Shown: one piece after another, positions 1-10,844 of the stretch
Layout: each line of letters opens with the position of its first letter
Position numbering within the stretch: position 1 is the stretch's first letter
Translations under genes and position numbers: made by a program
The notes under the pieces: generated by a model
Database searches by the model: none
The model's input: the letters and a program-made list of their open reading frames with translations, nothing else
What the model was told of the DNA's origin: nothing
Assembly: GCA_018902385.1 (NCBI GenBank)
Contig: JABSSW010000010.1
Span: forward strand, 372,001-436,000
Source: Physcia stellaris
Taxonomy: Eukaryota > Ascomycota > Lecanoromycetes > Caliciales > Physciaceae
DNA: 64,000 nucleotides
Reading direction: 5' to 3'

Positions 1-449
1 ATCTCACACCCAAACACAGTATCTGCGCCGTCACCAGCTACCGCGTCTACGTAACCTCCATCATCACCGACCCCACCCGCGCAGAGCGCGCAGTCTGCGA
101 TCTCGGCGTGCTCACCACCATGGAAGCGCTGCTGGGGATCATCACCGCCTGTCTACCGATGGCGCGGCCTGTCGCTAGTAGATGTTGGAAGGCTCTGCCT
201 AGCTCCGGGAGGAGCAGGGTCTTGGCCGTGTCGGCTACGATGGGATCCGTTATGGCTTGGCTGAGCCTGCCGTCTTTGGGGTTGGGATCGAGGAGTTGGG
301 ATTGGTTTTCGACTGGGAGGGAAGAGCGGGAGGGACAGTGGAAGGGTTTGGGAGGGAGTTCTGTAGGGTCGGAGAAGGGGAAGGGGAGGGAGGAAAGTTG
401 TTGTGCGAGGGATGGGGATGTGGAGAGCTTGTATGGTCCACACCCATGA
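1..449 (+). CDS. C-terminal part of a rhodopsin-like (PTH11-type) fungal membrane protein
   Basis: The frame is open from base 3 to a stop at 447-449 and the gene runs off the left edge. It encodes a last membrane segment with the sequence GVLTTMEALLGIITACLPMA followed by RPV, the hallmark (E..~GIIxACLPxxRP) of the fungal rhodopsin-like integral membrane family. A basic, glycine-, serine- and glutamate-rich cytoplasmic tail of about 90 residues follows, as is usual in this family. Family members have seven membrane segments and are thought to act as receptors or surface sensors; the ligand is unknown. An intron acceptor (CACAG) may lie at 15-19, so the true exon may begin at 20. The family call is firm from the motif; the function is inference. 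A complete relative lies at 10845-12137 on the other strand. Confidence 0.75.
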   Translation, partial: LTPKHSICAVTSYRVYVTSIITDPTRAERAVCDLGVLTTMEALLGIITACLPMARPVASRCWKALPSSGRSRVLAVSATMGSVMAWLSLPSLGLGSRSWDWFSTGREEREGQWKGLGGSSVGSEKGKGREESCCARDGDVESLYGPHP

Positions 450-1186
450 ATCGCACACCCGTCAATATTCTCACGAGATATTTGGGATTGCTGCACTGCC
501 ACCAGCCCAGTCCATGGGAATGTTTCGAATGCCCGAGTCAGCAACTTCATTCTCTGGTGGGGAGATTTACTGTACGGTCTTAATAGATTCTTCGACATTC
601 CCAGGCTATTATTGTTCGTGGTTGAGAGACTAGGGTCTTCAATGTACGTCCATATCATGGGTAAATATAGAAAACCATCATCCAAGCTGATCTCGAACAT
701 GTATCATCTGTGCAGATCCTCTTCAAGCTTCTTTCCCCTCCCTCGAAGTCCCACTCTTGTGCTATCAAGCATCGCATTTTCGCCAGAAAGCGTTTGCGAC
801 GGTTCAGCTGACTCCATCCAGTTGCTCCCATGCGATCTCTCAGGGTGACGAGGCTTCGATATGAAATACACACGAGCAACACGACTAGTCTTTAAATCCG
901 TATCTCTAAACAGCTCGAAAGCGTATACCCTACCCATCTAGAAATATCTGCCTGCATTGGGCCTTGGATCTGTTGCATAGAAACGTCAGCTCTTCAAATC
1001 GCGTTCAAGCTAATGTTGTTGGGAAAACATGCTTTGCTTACCTGTACTGCAGATGTTAGTAGGACGTCGATTAACCGCTGGCATTATCGCCGAATGATTC
1101 GAAAGATAATGCAACTCCCGAGCTACCGTTTTTCTGAGAGCGCTCTCTCTTTCTCATTTCTCCACCGCGTCCGCTGTCTATTCAGC
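450..1186. other. Intergenic, no gene seen
   Basis: Only short overlapping frames without domain signal or plausible splicing. It lies between the 3' ends of a plus-strand and a minus-strand gene, so it should hold two terminators. Confidence 0.5.
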
Positions 1187-2478
1187 TCACTGGATATGAG
1201 AATTTGAAGGATCACAGTCGATGACCTTCCCGCCCACAACATTACTCCCAGAGAAGGTACAATCAATGAGAATAGATTCCTCGATCGTGGAGTTCGAGAA
1301 TCTGCAATTGGCGATGTTGCTGTGGGAGAATCTGCAGTTGTTGAAGTGACAGCCGCGCAGGACCAGGGATTGTCCCCAACAGCCAGAGAAGCGGCCGTTT
1401 ATGAAGAAGGCTTTATCCGGTAGCATGCCGTTTGATATCTTCTGGTGTCTGTATGCTTGTTCTAGTTTCGCTCTTGGAGGTAAATCGGAACTCCCGTTGG
1501 CGGGTTTCTCAGTACGTGCGGGACTCTCCCTTGCTTTATCGTTGAGAGTTTCTGCTCCGCATTTTGTGGCAGCGTTACTAGCGTCTCGGGCCTTTGATTC
1601 AGAAGATGTTGAATCTGAGAAGATGACGGAGTATGGTGTCGACCTCCGCAAAGGTACGGAGTCCTCGAAGGTGTGCTCCAGATAGCGGGGGACGAAAGTC
1701 GCAACGCCGTTCTCGGTGAGCGTGATACCGCTCCCGGCTATGCTGATTTGCTCATACACACCCGACGGGATCCTACTCAGAAGCTCTGCATTCTCCGGGC
1801 TGAAAAGGGATGAGCCGCTAAAATTCATGGCGCCCGTGGCGGTAATTTTGCCGTCCAATGTTCGCGAGATTCTTGTCGTGGGCTTGACAACTGGGCTAGG
1901 ATGACCATTGGATGGGGTCCGAGCCTCTGTCTTCTGGGACGTATTTGGACATGGCGGGGAGTTCCACCTTGTATTCTTTGTCTCCTTCGCACTGTCGGCT
2001 ACCGATGATTTAGCAAGTCCGTGCTCTTCGTCAGATTCTGAGGCATCTATCACAGATGCTGGTTTGAAATTTGATTTTTGAATAGCGCTTCTTGATTTTA
2101 GAAGATTCTTGATTGAAGGGATGGTGGAGCTTTCTTTGTGAACTTTAAGAGACTTTGAGCTGATATCTTCGATGTGATTCTGCGTTTTCAAGATAGGGAA
2201 GAGTTTCCTAAGTGATCGCGCGTGAGACATATGCAAGACCTTCACTGCATTTTGAAGGTCTGTTACTGAATAATCGTCGTCTTTAATCTCAAGCTTTGGC
2301 TGGCCAATGGTTGCTGGTATCTGACAAGATGAGGAAGGGTGAATGAAAGAATGTAGTCGACCAAGCGCAGAGGGTTTAGACACCTAGATCATACAAGTCA
2401 GTCACTTCAGCTCGACCGTGGCGCGACAAGTAATTCACCTCAGGGTTTTTTCACTCGCGAATTGGTAGTGGAGTGCAT
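1187..2478 (-). CDS. Protein with C-terminal beta-solenoid (pentapeptide-like) module, paralogue 1
   Basis: Two exons on the minus strand: 2478-2455 (MHSTTNSR) and 2383-1187, joined over a 71-base intron (GTGAAA...CTAG) with a branch-like ACTGAC; 406 residues. The long exon has no ATG at its own start, so a first exon is needed, and the resulting N-terminus (MHSTTNSRVSKPS) resembles that of the paralogue at 6641-7948 (MNSSNHQVSEPRP). The first 200 or so residues are polar and probably disordered. A short segment DGKITATGAMNFSG follows, and the last 75 residues form a cysteine-dotted, pentapeptide-like repeat (FNNCRFSHSNIANCRFSNST) that should fold as a small right-handed beta-solenoid. No signal peptide or membrane segment is visible, so it is probably cytosolic or nuclear. 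I know no named family with this architecture. The GTGAAA donor is weak. Confidence 0.65.
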
Positions 2479-4351
2479 CGTGATCGTGAGATCTAAGGAC
2501 TAGAATCTGGGGAAGATGCGGCTGACAAATAGCAAGACGTTGGCCGATAGATTAGGCAAGATGGCAAGCGAGCCTGAGAAGGGTAGATGTGGAGGTGTGC
2601 CTCTGGAAAGATTTGCACCCGGCTGATTTGGCTCCGAGTTCAAATGACGGCCTTGAATGTGAATCACAATTTAAAGGCGGCGCGTCTATTGAGAAATCAA
2701 GATAAGAACCTCTCGAAGTCGCGGGTTCAATTTAGCGAGAGAATATCGGAAGTCGGGTCAAAATCACGGGCCGTTTGCTGACTACAAGGGGGTTTTGATC
2801 GCGGTTAAGGCACGGATGATGGATACAGGGTCACGTTACCTTTCCTATCGTTGCGTTTGGATGATAAAGAACGATTTCCCCTGAACAAACAAGCGACGGT
2901 TTAGGTCTACTCATATCTCGGGAATCTCTACAAAGACGGGCCAATAGTGTCTACACTATGAGTGAGAAAACACATGGCAAAATCCCGAGCAGAGGTTGAA
3001 CTTGAATCTTGTCGACGTAGACACTTCACGATCTGCGGAGATGATGTCAACTTAGAAAATATCAAAAAGATATGGAAGAACAGTCCCTGGCTATTTCCTT
3101 GTCGATTTCCGTGGCCTGACGTGACTTACAATTCTAGCGGTACAACATGCCACTTTACGCTACTGATTGTCAAACTGTGGAACATGCTGGACGATACACG
3201 TTTTGATCAATTTCGTGACGCGCATGATCCCAAGTAAAGAGGAATGAGAGTTGGACAGGAGGCGACTCTCCCGAAGAGAAGTCGATGAAAGATATCGAAA
3301 AAAACATCAAGCGGTAGCAACCACTGATAAATCGCTTGGGGAGCTGGCATCTGTTGCTTAGGTGGTTTGGAAAAAAAAATCTCTATGTGTCGGAGTGTAC
3401 CACACTCCCCCGAAAACAGTTTGATGGTATCATTGCGTCTGGGTTGCGGTCCTTCTTACGCACTCAACTGCCGTGGGAGCATTCCTAGGATGCTCGTATC
3501 ACCCATCACAAATGTAGACCTTGAACATGAATGTAAGGAAAGACTTCCAATAAATGTGGGATAGAAATAGTCGTTGTACTGTTGGCCAGGCCTAAACGTA
3601 TCTCGTGAGATTTTAGACTGACTATGGCGAGGAGATTCATATCTCTACTGTTGGAACTCCTGGACTTGTCTCTGAACAGTTGTAGGCAGTTGTTGCTATC
3701 TCGTAGGTGCGGACACGGTGGAGGAATTGTATACCGACCAGCCACAACTTCCGGCAGTATCGAGCGTTGGGCTTTCTGTGCTGCAAGCGGCACCAGTCTT
3801 TCCATGAGGCTCAAGCCTCTAGGAACGAAGAAGGTAGACTCGATTGAAGGGTCTGTTTTGACCAGTTGATCCTCGTCCGAATCTCAGCTGTAAGAGAATT
3901 GAGTGATTGCATGAAAGGCTTACGTCATGCCAAGGCCAAAGGCTAATTACGTAACCATACACTCATTGGCCCTCTTTGCATTTTCGTGTTTCTTACCACC
4001 AAACAGCAGAACGCGTATCCCTCACAGGCTGTCTTCGGCATTAAGATGAGAGTCTAGCGGAGTCATACCGTGATGCACTGTATCGACATAATCTGCGACT
4101 AACAGTAAGCCCGAATGTTTAGACGATCAAGTGCCAAAAGTCCCACGCCCTAGCAATTTCAACATGACGCGCTCAGCACACTATCATTGTCTTGATATGA
4201 AAATACAGAAAACTTCATAGCATTGCACATCATAGTTACGAACAAAGAGCTGCTTAATGTCTTCCGTATGCTCTTGTATTATCAAGTCTACCAGACGGTT
4301 GAGACACCTGTTCGGCTACACCGCTGCAGAACGCGAATTGACAGATTGATT
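2479..4351. other. Intergenic, no gene seen
   Basis: Short frames only, none with domain signal or a convincing intron pattern. It includes the promoter of the minus-strand gene ending at 2478 and the 3' side of the secreted-protein gene that stops at 4352. Confidence 0.45.
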
Positions 4352-5292
4352 CTAGTGCAAAGGCAACGCGCTCACGTTGTCAATCTTCACCACCGCGAGG
4401 GGCTCAAAAACCAAGAACTCGAACCTAAGATCCGTTCCCCCTTGAATTGATGCGGTGAACTGGACCTCGTGACTATGGAACATTCCTGCCGAAAAATCGC
4501 ATGCGTCGACCGTAAACACAGGTTGACCATCAAGCTTGACACCAACAAAGCCTTCGGTTCCAGTGCATTGGTTGAAATATGTGCGGAACTTGAGGCTGTA
4601 AGGTATATTTCCGAAAGTGGCAAGATTTTGGCTGAGTGAAGCGGGGTTTGTATTTGTCTGCGGCGACACAGGGCCGACTTCATCAAACTCATAGGCGAAA
4701 TTAGAGGCGTCGCCAGGGGAGGTGATAGCGTGAGAGGTTCCTGGAATGTCTTGTGCGACCCATGGGGGGAGGCCGCATTCGAACCCTCCGTTTTTCACGC
4801 CATCGTTGAAAGGACGGGTGGGTGTGCATGTTGGGCTAGCAGAAGTCGACGAGGACGTGGTGGACGAGGACGTGGTGGACGAGGATGTGGTCGACGAGGA
4901 TGTAGTTGACATGGAAGATTTTGAGGAAGAACTACTTGTCGTTGAGGTCGAGAGAGTCGACGTAAGCGTAGGCTTACAAGAGCAAGCAGAGCTGTAGCGT
5001 GCCGGTGCTGTACCGCACGCAGCTGAAGCCTTACTTGGAAATCCGGTTGTCTGCGTATGAACAGCGGCGGTGAAGGTTGCGCAAAAAGCCGCATCCGAAG
5101 AATAGACGGCTGGACTTTGGGTTGGGAAGAGCGCACGGAGGCAGCTGAAAAAATGTTAGCAAGTGTGAGTTTCAAGGATATCAGTTCAAAAACGTACTTG
5201 TCGGCGTTGCAGGAGGCCGCGCTCACGACATTGCTACCGAAAATACACAGAGCCCAAATAATGACGCCCCGCATATTGATCGAGCTGGCCAT
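4352..5292 (-). CDS. Secreted protein with Ser/Thr linker and CBM4/9-like carbohydrate-binding domain
   Basis: Exons 5292-5198 and 5144-4352, joined over a 53-base intron (GTACGT...TTTCAG), give 295 residues. Residues 1-27 are a signal peptide (GVIIWALCIFGSNVVSA). The join restores a pattern common at the start of fungal secreted proteins, ADNCLRALF then FCATFT and SACSC, about 60 residues with conserved cysteines. A Ser/Thr-rich linker with four TTSSS-type repeats follows, then a C-terminal domain opening VKNGGFECGLPPW and ending VKIDNVSA, the layout of galactose-binding-like jelly-roll carbohydrate-binding modules. It is likely secreted and O-glycosylated, binding wall or plant polysaccharide; no catalytic domain is present. 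The spliced reading is strongly supported by the cysteine motif; the ligand is unknown. It lies between the two beta-solenoid-tailed genes. Confidence 0.85.
4846..4910. repeat. 15-bp minisatellite, about 4 copies, inside the secreted-protein gene
   Basis: GTCGACGAGGACGTG-type units repeat in frame and code the Ser/Thr linker on the minus strand. Such in-frame coding minisatellites vary readily in copy number. Confidence 0.85.
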
Positions 5293-6640
5293 TATCTTGC
5301 GAAGTTGGTGGAATTAGAGGTGAGATAATAAGAGTGCGATCAACGCTTATGAGAAGAACAGAGCACACCTTACAGATCGTCCTCTGGACTGCAGTGGTGG
5401 AAATGTTGGCAAGTGGATTGATTTAAGTATTCCGGCATCTCAGCTGTCTAAATTTCACATCGCCAAAAGTCCAGAGAAGTCTAGCCCTTGCCATAGTCTC
5501 ATCCATAGACAAAGTTGGACGTCTGTAGTATGGAGATCTTCCTGTTCTGATCTATCTAAGCGAACGACTTCCCGAAAAGAACCCAAGCGACGCCACAACC
5601 TTAACCGCGATATTGATCTTGACGGTCAAACAACCTTTTAAGTCCAGCTAAGCGAATGTTTTCCGAAAACAGACCACGTAACGCCACAAGCGAGATGGCA
5701 ATATTGATCCTCATGTTCATGCCATCGAAAAAGCAAGGGCAAAAGAACATGGAGGATCACGACCAAGTCACAAAGCGGTATACGATGTTCGCCTTTTGAC
5801 AGCGCACATGGTGTCGTGGCAATTTATAGGTCTATCCGGTATGCCTGAGCCCCAGCTCTCGAGTGGGTCGAATGAATTGACCTGGCCCAAACATGTCGGT
5901 TGGATCCCATTCTTGGAGTACAGAGCGAAAAGGAACATGGACCAAGGTCCCCGTTAACAGAATTCGATTGGAAACTCGCAAAATTTCGCGACCTTCTGAT
6001 TTACTGATACAGTCCCAAAGTAGCGTTTGATTGGCCTCTGGTTGCAGCGAGAAAATCATTCACCTATACGTATCGATCCAAATCACAAAGGTACTTGGAA
6101 AAGTTCGATAGCAGCGATGTTGTGCACCGTCAAGAAGAAGTCAAACCTAATGGATAAGTGTCGCCGGCCTGTGTCTCGTCTTGACGAGGTTACTGCGACA
6201 CCTGATTGCTTCGTACTCAACAGCTCCCCTGGCTCTCGATTAGTGAGTATGGCATACTTCTTGTGTTTTAAACCAATTTCATGTTTGCGAACATAAGAAA
6301 TTTCGTGGTCATACTGCTTGACGCACTAATCACAAGAGCGAACCTGCACAGCCACTTTGCCAAAGTTTTTGACTGCACATAGGATTTGGTGTCATGATAA
6401 GCTAATGATCATCCTAGTGCTGGGACAATCTTCACCTCCATCATCTCTTATTCTGGTATTGGTACAGACGTTTGATTGTCATTAATTTTCGTAAAACTTT
6501 GCCTAAAGTCCAATAGCATTCTATGCCCAAGCAAGCATACATCCCCCAGCAGCTCATGGAAATCGTCAAAGTATGCCTCTCAGGCCCTCCCCTCAACATG
6601 AAAATGGCCCACTCTCTCCATCATCCTGCTCATCAACCTG
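5293..6640. other. Intergenic, no gene seen
   Basis: Contains the promoter of the minus-strand secreted-protein gene and one diverged direct repeat (listed separately). No other gene-like signal. Confidence 0.45.
5557..5714. repeat. Diverged direct repeat, about 66 bp, period 92
   Basis: Copies at 5557-5622 and 5649-5714 share TAAGCGAA, a CCCGAAAA/CCGAAAAC block, ACGCCACAA and ATATTGATC in the same order. It lies about 270-420 bases upstream of the secreted-protein start, so duplicated regulatory sequence is possible but unproven. Confidence 0.6.
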
Positions 6641-7948
6641 CTAGTGTACATTCGATTTATCCCAAACACAATCGGTTCTCGATCCCCCGCTCACATTGCT
6701 ACGATTGAAGTTGCAGTCCCTCAACACACAGTCGTGCAAGTTACTGCCCGAGAACCTACAATCCACAATCTCCGCATTTGAGAAGTTGCAGCCCGAGAAT
6801 CTGCACTCCGTCATCTTGAGATTCTGACCCGAGCAGCCGGAGATGTGGCAGTTGCTGAGGGTTGCGTTGTTGAGGGTCCGTCCTTGGAATGCTTGATACC
6901 TGAAAACACCGCCATTTTGGGAGTTCGTGTTGTGTGGAATCTGTGTCCCGTTGATCGAGATAGAGGCATTCGTACCTAAAGGAGATGTGCCAGCAGTGTT
7001 GTATGCGTTGGGGCTGCTGTTGCTTTGGACGTTGCTTTGGCCCCGGGAAATTCCTGGTGTTATTTGCCACGTGAAGCCAGGCCGTCCTGAAGAATTCGAT
7101 GAAGAGATCCTCATGCCATTCCCACTATTGCAGACAAAATTGGAGGACTGAATCGAGGCAGAGACCCCGATATTTGGAGGAATCGAAGAGGATATCGTGA
7201 TGCCGTTACCAGCATTGCGGACGTTGAGGTTTCCGGTGCTCTGGACGTTGCCTTGAATACGGATATCATCTGGCACGACGCCAGACCGTCCAGAGTGAGC
7301 ACTTGCTGGTTCACTCGGGTGCATCGAGGCCTCCGACCCATCCCGGCTCACCGAGCCAGCCCTCGACCTCCCCTCCGTCACCCAAGAATCACTGGAGCTC
7401 TCTGCGCCGCTTGCAATTGATTGAACATCCGGGTTATTGGGAGCGACTCTACGTTCGGTGATCGTATCCTGGGCACTATGTGCCGATACGAAGGATGGAG
7501 AATGACTCCGGATCCCATCATCCTCTCCAGGCACAACGCTGATGTCGTCATTGCCCACGACTGTCGGCACAGGGGATGGTGAAGGACCCCGGAGTCTATT
7601 TTCCTCGGAAGCGTCGTCATTTCCCACGACGCTACTCTCCGCTCCGTCATCCACGAATGTCCAGTCCGGATCATCATCCGGAGCTTGGTCGTCTTGGACC
7701 CAGACACCATCTTCATTCAGCCTATATGTGGTGCCTTGATGCGAGGATGCTGAGTCTTCATGGTCGGAGGCATCTATGCTGTCTTGGTGCTCAGCTGGGC
7801 TGGGGTCGGGGATTTGATGATTGGGAGTGGACGTGTTGGATACGTACTCAACTGGGCGGGGCTCGGAGACCTGATGAGCGGCAGCGTTCGTGTTGCTTAC
7901 GTACTCAACTGGGCGGGGCTCGGAGACTTGATGGTTGGAAGAATTCAT
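6641..7948 (-). CDS. Protein with C-terminal beta-solenoid (pentapeptide-like) module, paralogue 2
   Basis: Single exon, ATG at 7948, 435 residues. The N-terminus has three 19-residue tandem repeats (HQVSEPRPVEYVSNT-type), followed by a long acidic, serine-rich, probably disordered stretch to about residue 220. A glycine- and isoleucine-rich beta-prone segment comes next (IRIQGNVQSTGNLNVRNAGN), matching DGKITATGAMNF of paralogue 1. The last 75 residues are a cysteine-dotted solenoid (MTECRFSGCNFSNAEIVDCR). Aligned to paralogue 1 the pattern SGCxGQxL...C.F..C.FS...I..CRFS.S...DC.F..SNV.GG...DC is shared end to end. No signal peptide is visible. The unusual two-module architecture in two genes 4 kb apart and in the same orientation points to a local duplication. 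Function unknown; the solenoid suggests a binding surface. Confidence 0.75.
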   Translation of the reverse strand: MNSSNHQVSEPRPVEYVSNTNAAAHQVSEPRPVEYVSNTSTPNHQIPDPSPAEHQDSIDASDHEDSASSHQGTTYRLNEDGVWVQDDQAPDDDPDWTFVDDGAESSVVGNDDASEENRLRGPSPSPVPTVVGNDDISVVPGEDDGIRSHSPSFVSAHSAQDTITERRVAPNNPDVQSIASGAESSSDSWVTEGRSRAGSVSRDGSEASMHPSEPASAHSGRSGVVPDDIRIQGNVQSTGNLNVRNAGNGITISSSIPPNIGVSASIQSSNFVCNSGNGMRISSSNSSGRPGFTWQITPGISRGQSNVQSNSSPNAYNTAGTSPLGTNASISINGTQIPHNTNSQNGGVFRYQAFQGRTLNNATLSNCHISGCSGQNLKMTECRFSGCNFSNAEIVDCRFSGSNLHDCVLRDCNFNRSNVSGGSRTDCVWDKSNVH

Positions 7949-7954
7949 GTTGTT
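7784..7954. repeat. 57-bp tandem repeat in frame, 3 copies
   Basis: Two nearly identical copies (starting 7841 and 7898, TACGTACTCAACTGGGCGGG) and a diverged third encode the N-terminal 19-residue repeats of the adjacent minus-strand protein. Confidence 0.85.
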
Positions 7955-9038
7955 TCGGTACTTGGATGGGCTTTTGTTGTTTGAGGTTGGCTTTAGCTGG
8001 GCTGCTGTTGTTTTGGTGTTGGCTTTTGCTGGATCGTTCTTTGGATCGTGGTATGATTGTTGGAGATTACAGTAGTAGTGGTAGTGGTTGTAATAGTAGT
8101 GGTAGTACTTGATTCTGATGGTGGTGGAAAACTGATTGGGAAAATATTGTGAGGAAAAGAGAATTTATAGAGCTCAAGAGCGATAACTGCAAAAAAAAAG
8201 TCAAGCGCATCTCTGTCACACAAAACGAAGATCACGACACATTTGACAAATCACTATCATGTCTAGTATCAGAATCACTCATCACATATGTGAAGTGACA
8301 GATTCTCTGCGAGTAGTATAACGTGTTTTGAACATTATGTGATGATGAACAACGAAGAGTATAACATGATAATTCTTTCATATATGTATGAAACAGAAAT
8401 TTGACATCTTATAAATGAAATGAATATTTGTCGTTTGTTTTACAATGACAAAGAAAGTATAATTTCGAAATAATTGTGTCAAGAAACTTGAAGTTATTGA
8501 GTGTTTGCTTTCACAGATAACATGTTTATCTATGTTCTTTCAACACTCTCTAATGACTCGCCAAGGTACTTCTTGATCAAGATCTGCCATAAATCAAGCC
8601 CTCAGCGTTTTCAGTAACTGAACACTCCGTTTATACTCCCCATTTCTCTCACTGCAGAAAGGTGTATCGGAAACAATGAAGCTCAGAAGGACAACGACAA
8701 GTATCACTTCGCGTGACATTTGCACACGTACTTAGTATGAGCATATGTGAATTGTGTTTCCATGATTTGCTACATCTGTGATACGGATTAAACCTTTCAA
8801 GCATCCGCTGTTCATAATACACATATCTGTTTTCGAGTGTTTCTCGACCTTGACACGCTTTCCAGAAATCAGAACCAAACGGTTAGCCGAGATAGGAGAT
8901 GCAGGTTCCATTACCTGTCCCACAAAGTCGTGCGAAGACTTCAAATCATCTATAGGAACAAGGATACTAGGACCAGGTACCAGGCAGCAACCAGTGCCCA
9001 TTCAAACAGGAACAACAGCCTCAGCTTCGATCTCGACG
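7949..9038. other. Intergenic, AT-leaning, with a short trinucleotide tract
   Basis: An imperfect (AGT)n tract lies at 8071-8108, about 120-160 bases upstream of the minus-strand ATG at 7948, where it could fall in the 5' UTR or promoter. From about 8250 to 8530 the sequence is AT-rich without open frames of note. Confidence 0.5.
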
Positions 9039-9452
9039 TCAGATATGACAAGCATCCCCCCAATCCAACAACACCCTCCATTCCTCATCCCACAAACAAC
9101 CAAAAATCAGACCCTCATACTCCGAATCATCACCAGCCGCCCCCCCCACCATTCTAAACCCCTTAGTAGGCCCGCGCACCGTATCAACATCCCGATCCCA
9201 GCTCTGTGCAGCCGCAGAGGAAGGAATCTCCCTATCAGCTAGGGGATAGCCGTACCAGCGGCGATGAAAGCGCGTCGATTCTGGTTTGGGCATGGGGAAG
9301 GAGTTCTTGGAGGGATTGCGCACATCGAGGTATCCGTGCTGCGTCTTGACGCTGGGGGCATAGCCCCAGTCATTCTCTGCAGATTCGGGCGCGGTGGGGG
9401 ATGGGGAATTGGGTGCGGGGGAGGGTGGTGGGGGAGGTGTGAATAAGCCCAT
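9039..9452 (-). CDS. Small proline-rich hypothetical protein
   Basis: ATG at 9452, 137 residues. The N-terminus is a proline-rich run (MGLFTPPPPPSPAPNSPSPT). The rest is hydrophilic and aromatic, with FHRRWYGYPLADREIP in the middle and LIFGCLWDEEWRVLLDWGD near the end, which read like real coding sequence. No signal peptide, membrane span or known domain is recognised. An unrecognised downstream intron could extend or change the C-terminus. It could also be a fortuitous frame; the composition of the second half favours a gene. Confidence 0.4.
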   Translation of the reverse strand: MGLFTPPPPPSPAPNSPSPTAPESAENDWGYAPSVKTQHGYLDVRNPSKNSFPMPKPESTRFHRRWYGYPLADREIPSSAAAQSWDRDVDTVRGPTKGFRMVGGAAGDDSEYEGLIFGCLWDEEWRVLLDWGDACHI

Positions 9453-10844
9453 GGTGGGTTTTCTGATGCTTTTGTTTGATTAAATTGGTTGATCTTTGGG
9501 GGAGGAAGTTTGGGGAGGGACTTGGGGCAGTTTCGGGGATTTGAAGGTTGGGGTTTCGGGAATGGTTTGATTTGGAAGTATTTGAGCAAGCTGAGTATAT
9601 GTTCTTTGTTCTGGGTTTGGGGGAGAACAATGCCATTGTAGTACAAGGACTCGTGGTGGGTAAAGTGTGAGAGGCGGAACCCTTGTTTGTTCTATCGTTC
9701 TTTTCCTTGGTAATTCGTTTATCCAAAGAGATGGAGATTCGAGACGGAGTGACTGGAGGGTACTACGATGTGATATAGAAGTGTAGTAGCGTTGATTACT
9801 GCTTGGATCTGTGCACTTTTTCACTCGCCACAAGGGGCTATAGCTGCAGGTTGGGAGGATGAAGTTTGGGTATTCATGACCATAGTTGATTTGTGATGCT
9901 GTGTTTTCGTATACATGACTCTGTATACTGCATTGTTAACACTGGCCTTTGTTGTGAAAGCTAGGCTGCGCGTTTCCTCATTTTGTAAGATAGCAGTGGC
10001 GCTGCTCGAAAGGTTACGGTCGATTCAGCATTCTTTCATCTCAAGACGAACAATAGACGATTTAGAGTTGCCACACGCACTGTTGGTAGTTTTGCAGTGT
10101 CTCGAAGACAATTGTGGACTTCTTTTTGTCGAGGCCCTCAAAGCGGAGCTGGCTGTCAGGACAGCGTAAGTTACAAATACAAATGTCCTAAGGCTATAGC
10201 TACTGTGAAGCGAGTCTCTGAATTTGAAATGAGGGTTCCGACTCCGAGTGATCAGGATTTCTTATATCGTGAATCAGTGAAATCCAATGTAAGCTAGCCC
10301 AATGCTTTATGACGTGCTGCCCCAGGTTTGATAGCAGCCTTTGACTAGATTATTAGATGCAAAATTAACGATAATGCCCGATGCCCTTTTGGGAGCAGAG
10401 GTCAGACTATGAGCTGTCAGAATTTCAGCAAGTCTGACTGGAGAGGCAAAAATGGGTGTCACCTTGTGTGCTGTAGATTCTGGCTGCAATTCTCTAGATT
10501 AGCTCCGATCAACCATAGGAGCGACAAGCTGAAGCTATTTTCCAGCGATGTCGGTGACATAGGATGTTTTGGCGCCATACGAGGTTGAAAAGACGCTCCA
10601 TCGAGGACACTGAGAGATCAATTTCAGCTGCTGTGGTAGATACAGTCCACGCCTGGTTTTGAGATCTGGCGGTTGCAGATAGGTAACGCCACCAAACAGA
10701 AGATTGATGCCCTGAGAGCGTCGTCTTGAAAGGCATATTAATTTATATGGAGGTTGGAGGATGAATACATCTTACATAGAGTCCAGACATATGGAAGAAA
10801 GGACTGAACCTTACCAATAAGCGGACTACAAAGTGCTCAACTGG
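9453..10844. other. Intergenic, no gene seen
   Basis: Overlapping proline-rich frames upstream of 9452 are low-complexity shadows. No domain or splice pattern was found to 10844. Confidence 0.45.

Noticed and set aside
47-700. Long minus-strand frame over the first gene
   Set aside because: Antisense shadow of the rhodopsin-like tail, which carries the family motif on the plus strand.
2700-2745. GGGTTCAATTT resembling a tRNA B box
   Set aside because: No matching A box or cloverleaf around it.
8250-8530. AT-rich stretch as a third hypermutated island
   Set aside because: Too short, CT/AG not depleted, and no repeat partner in the window.
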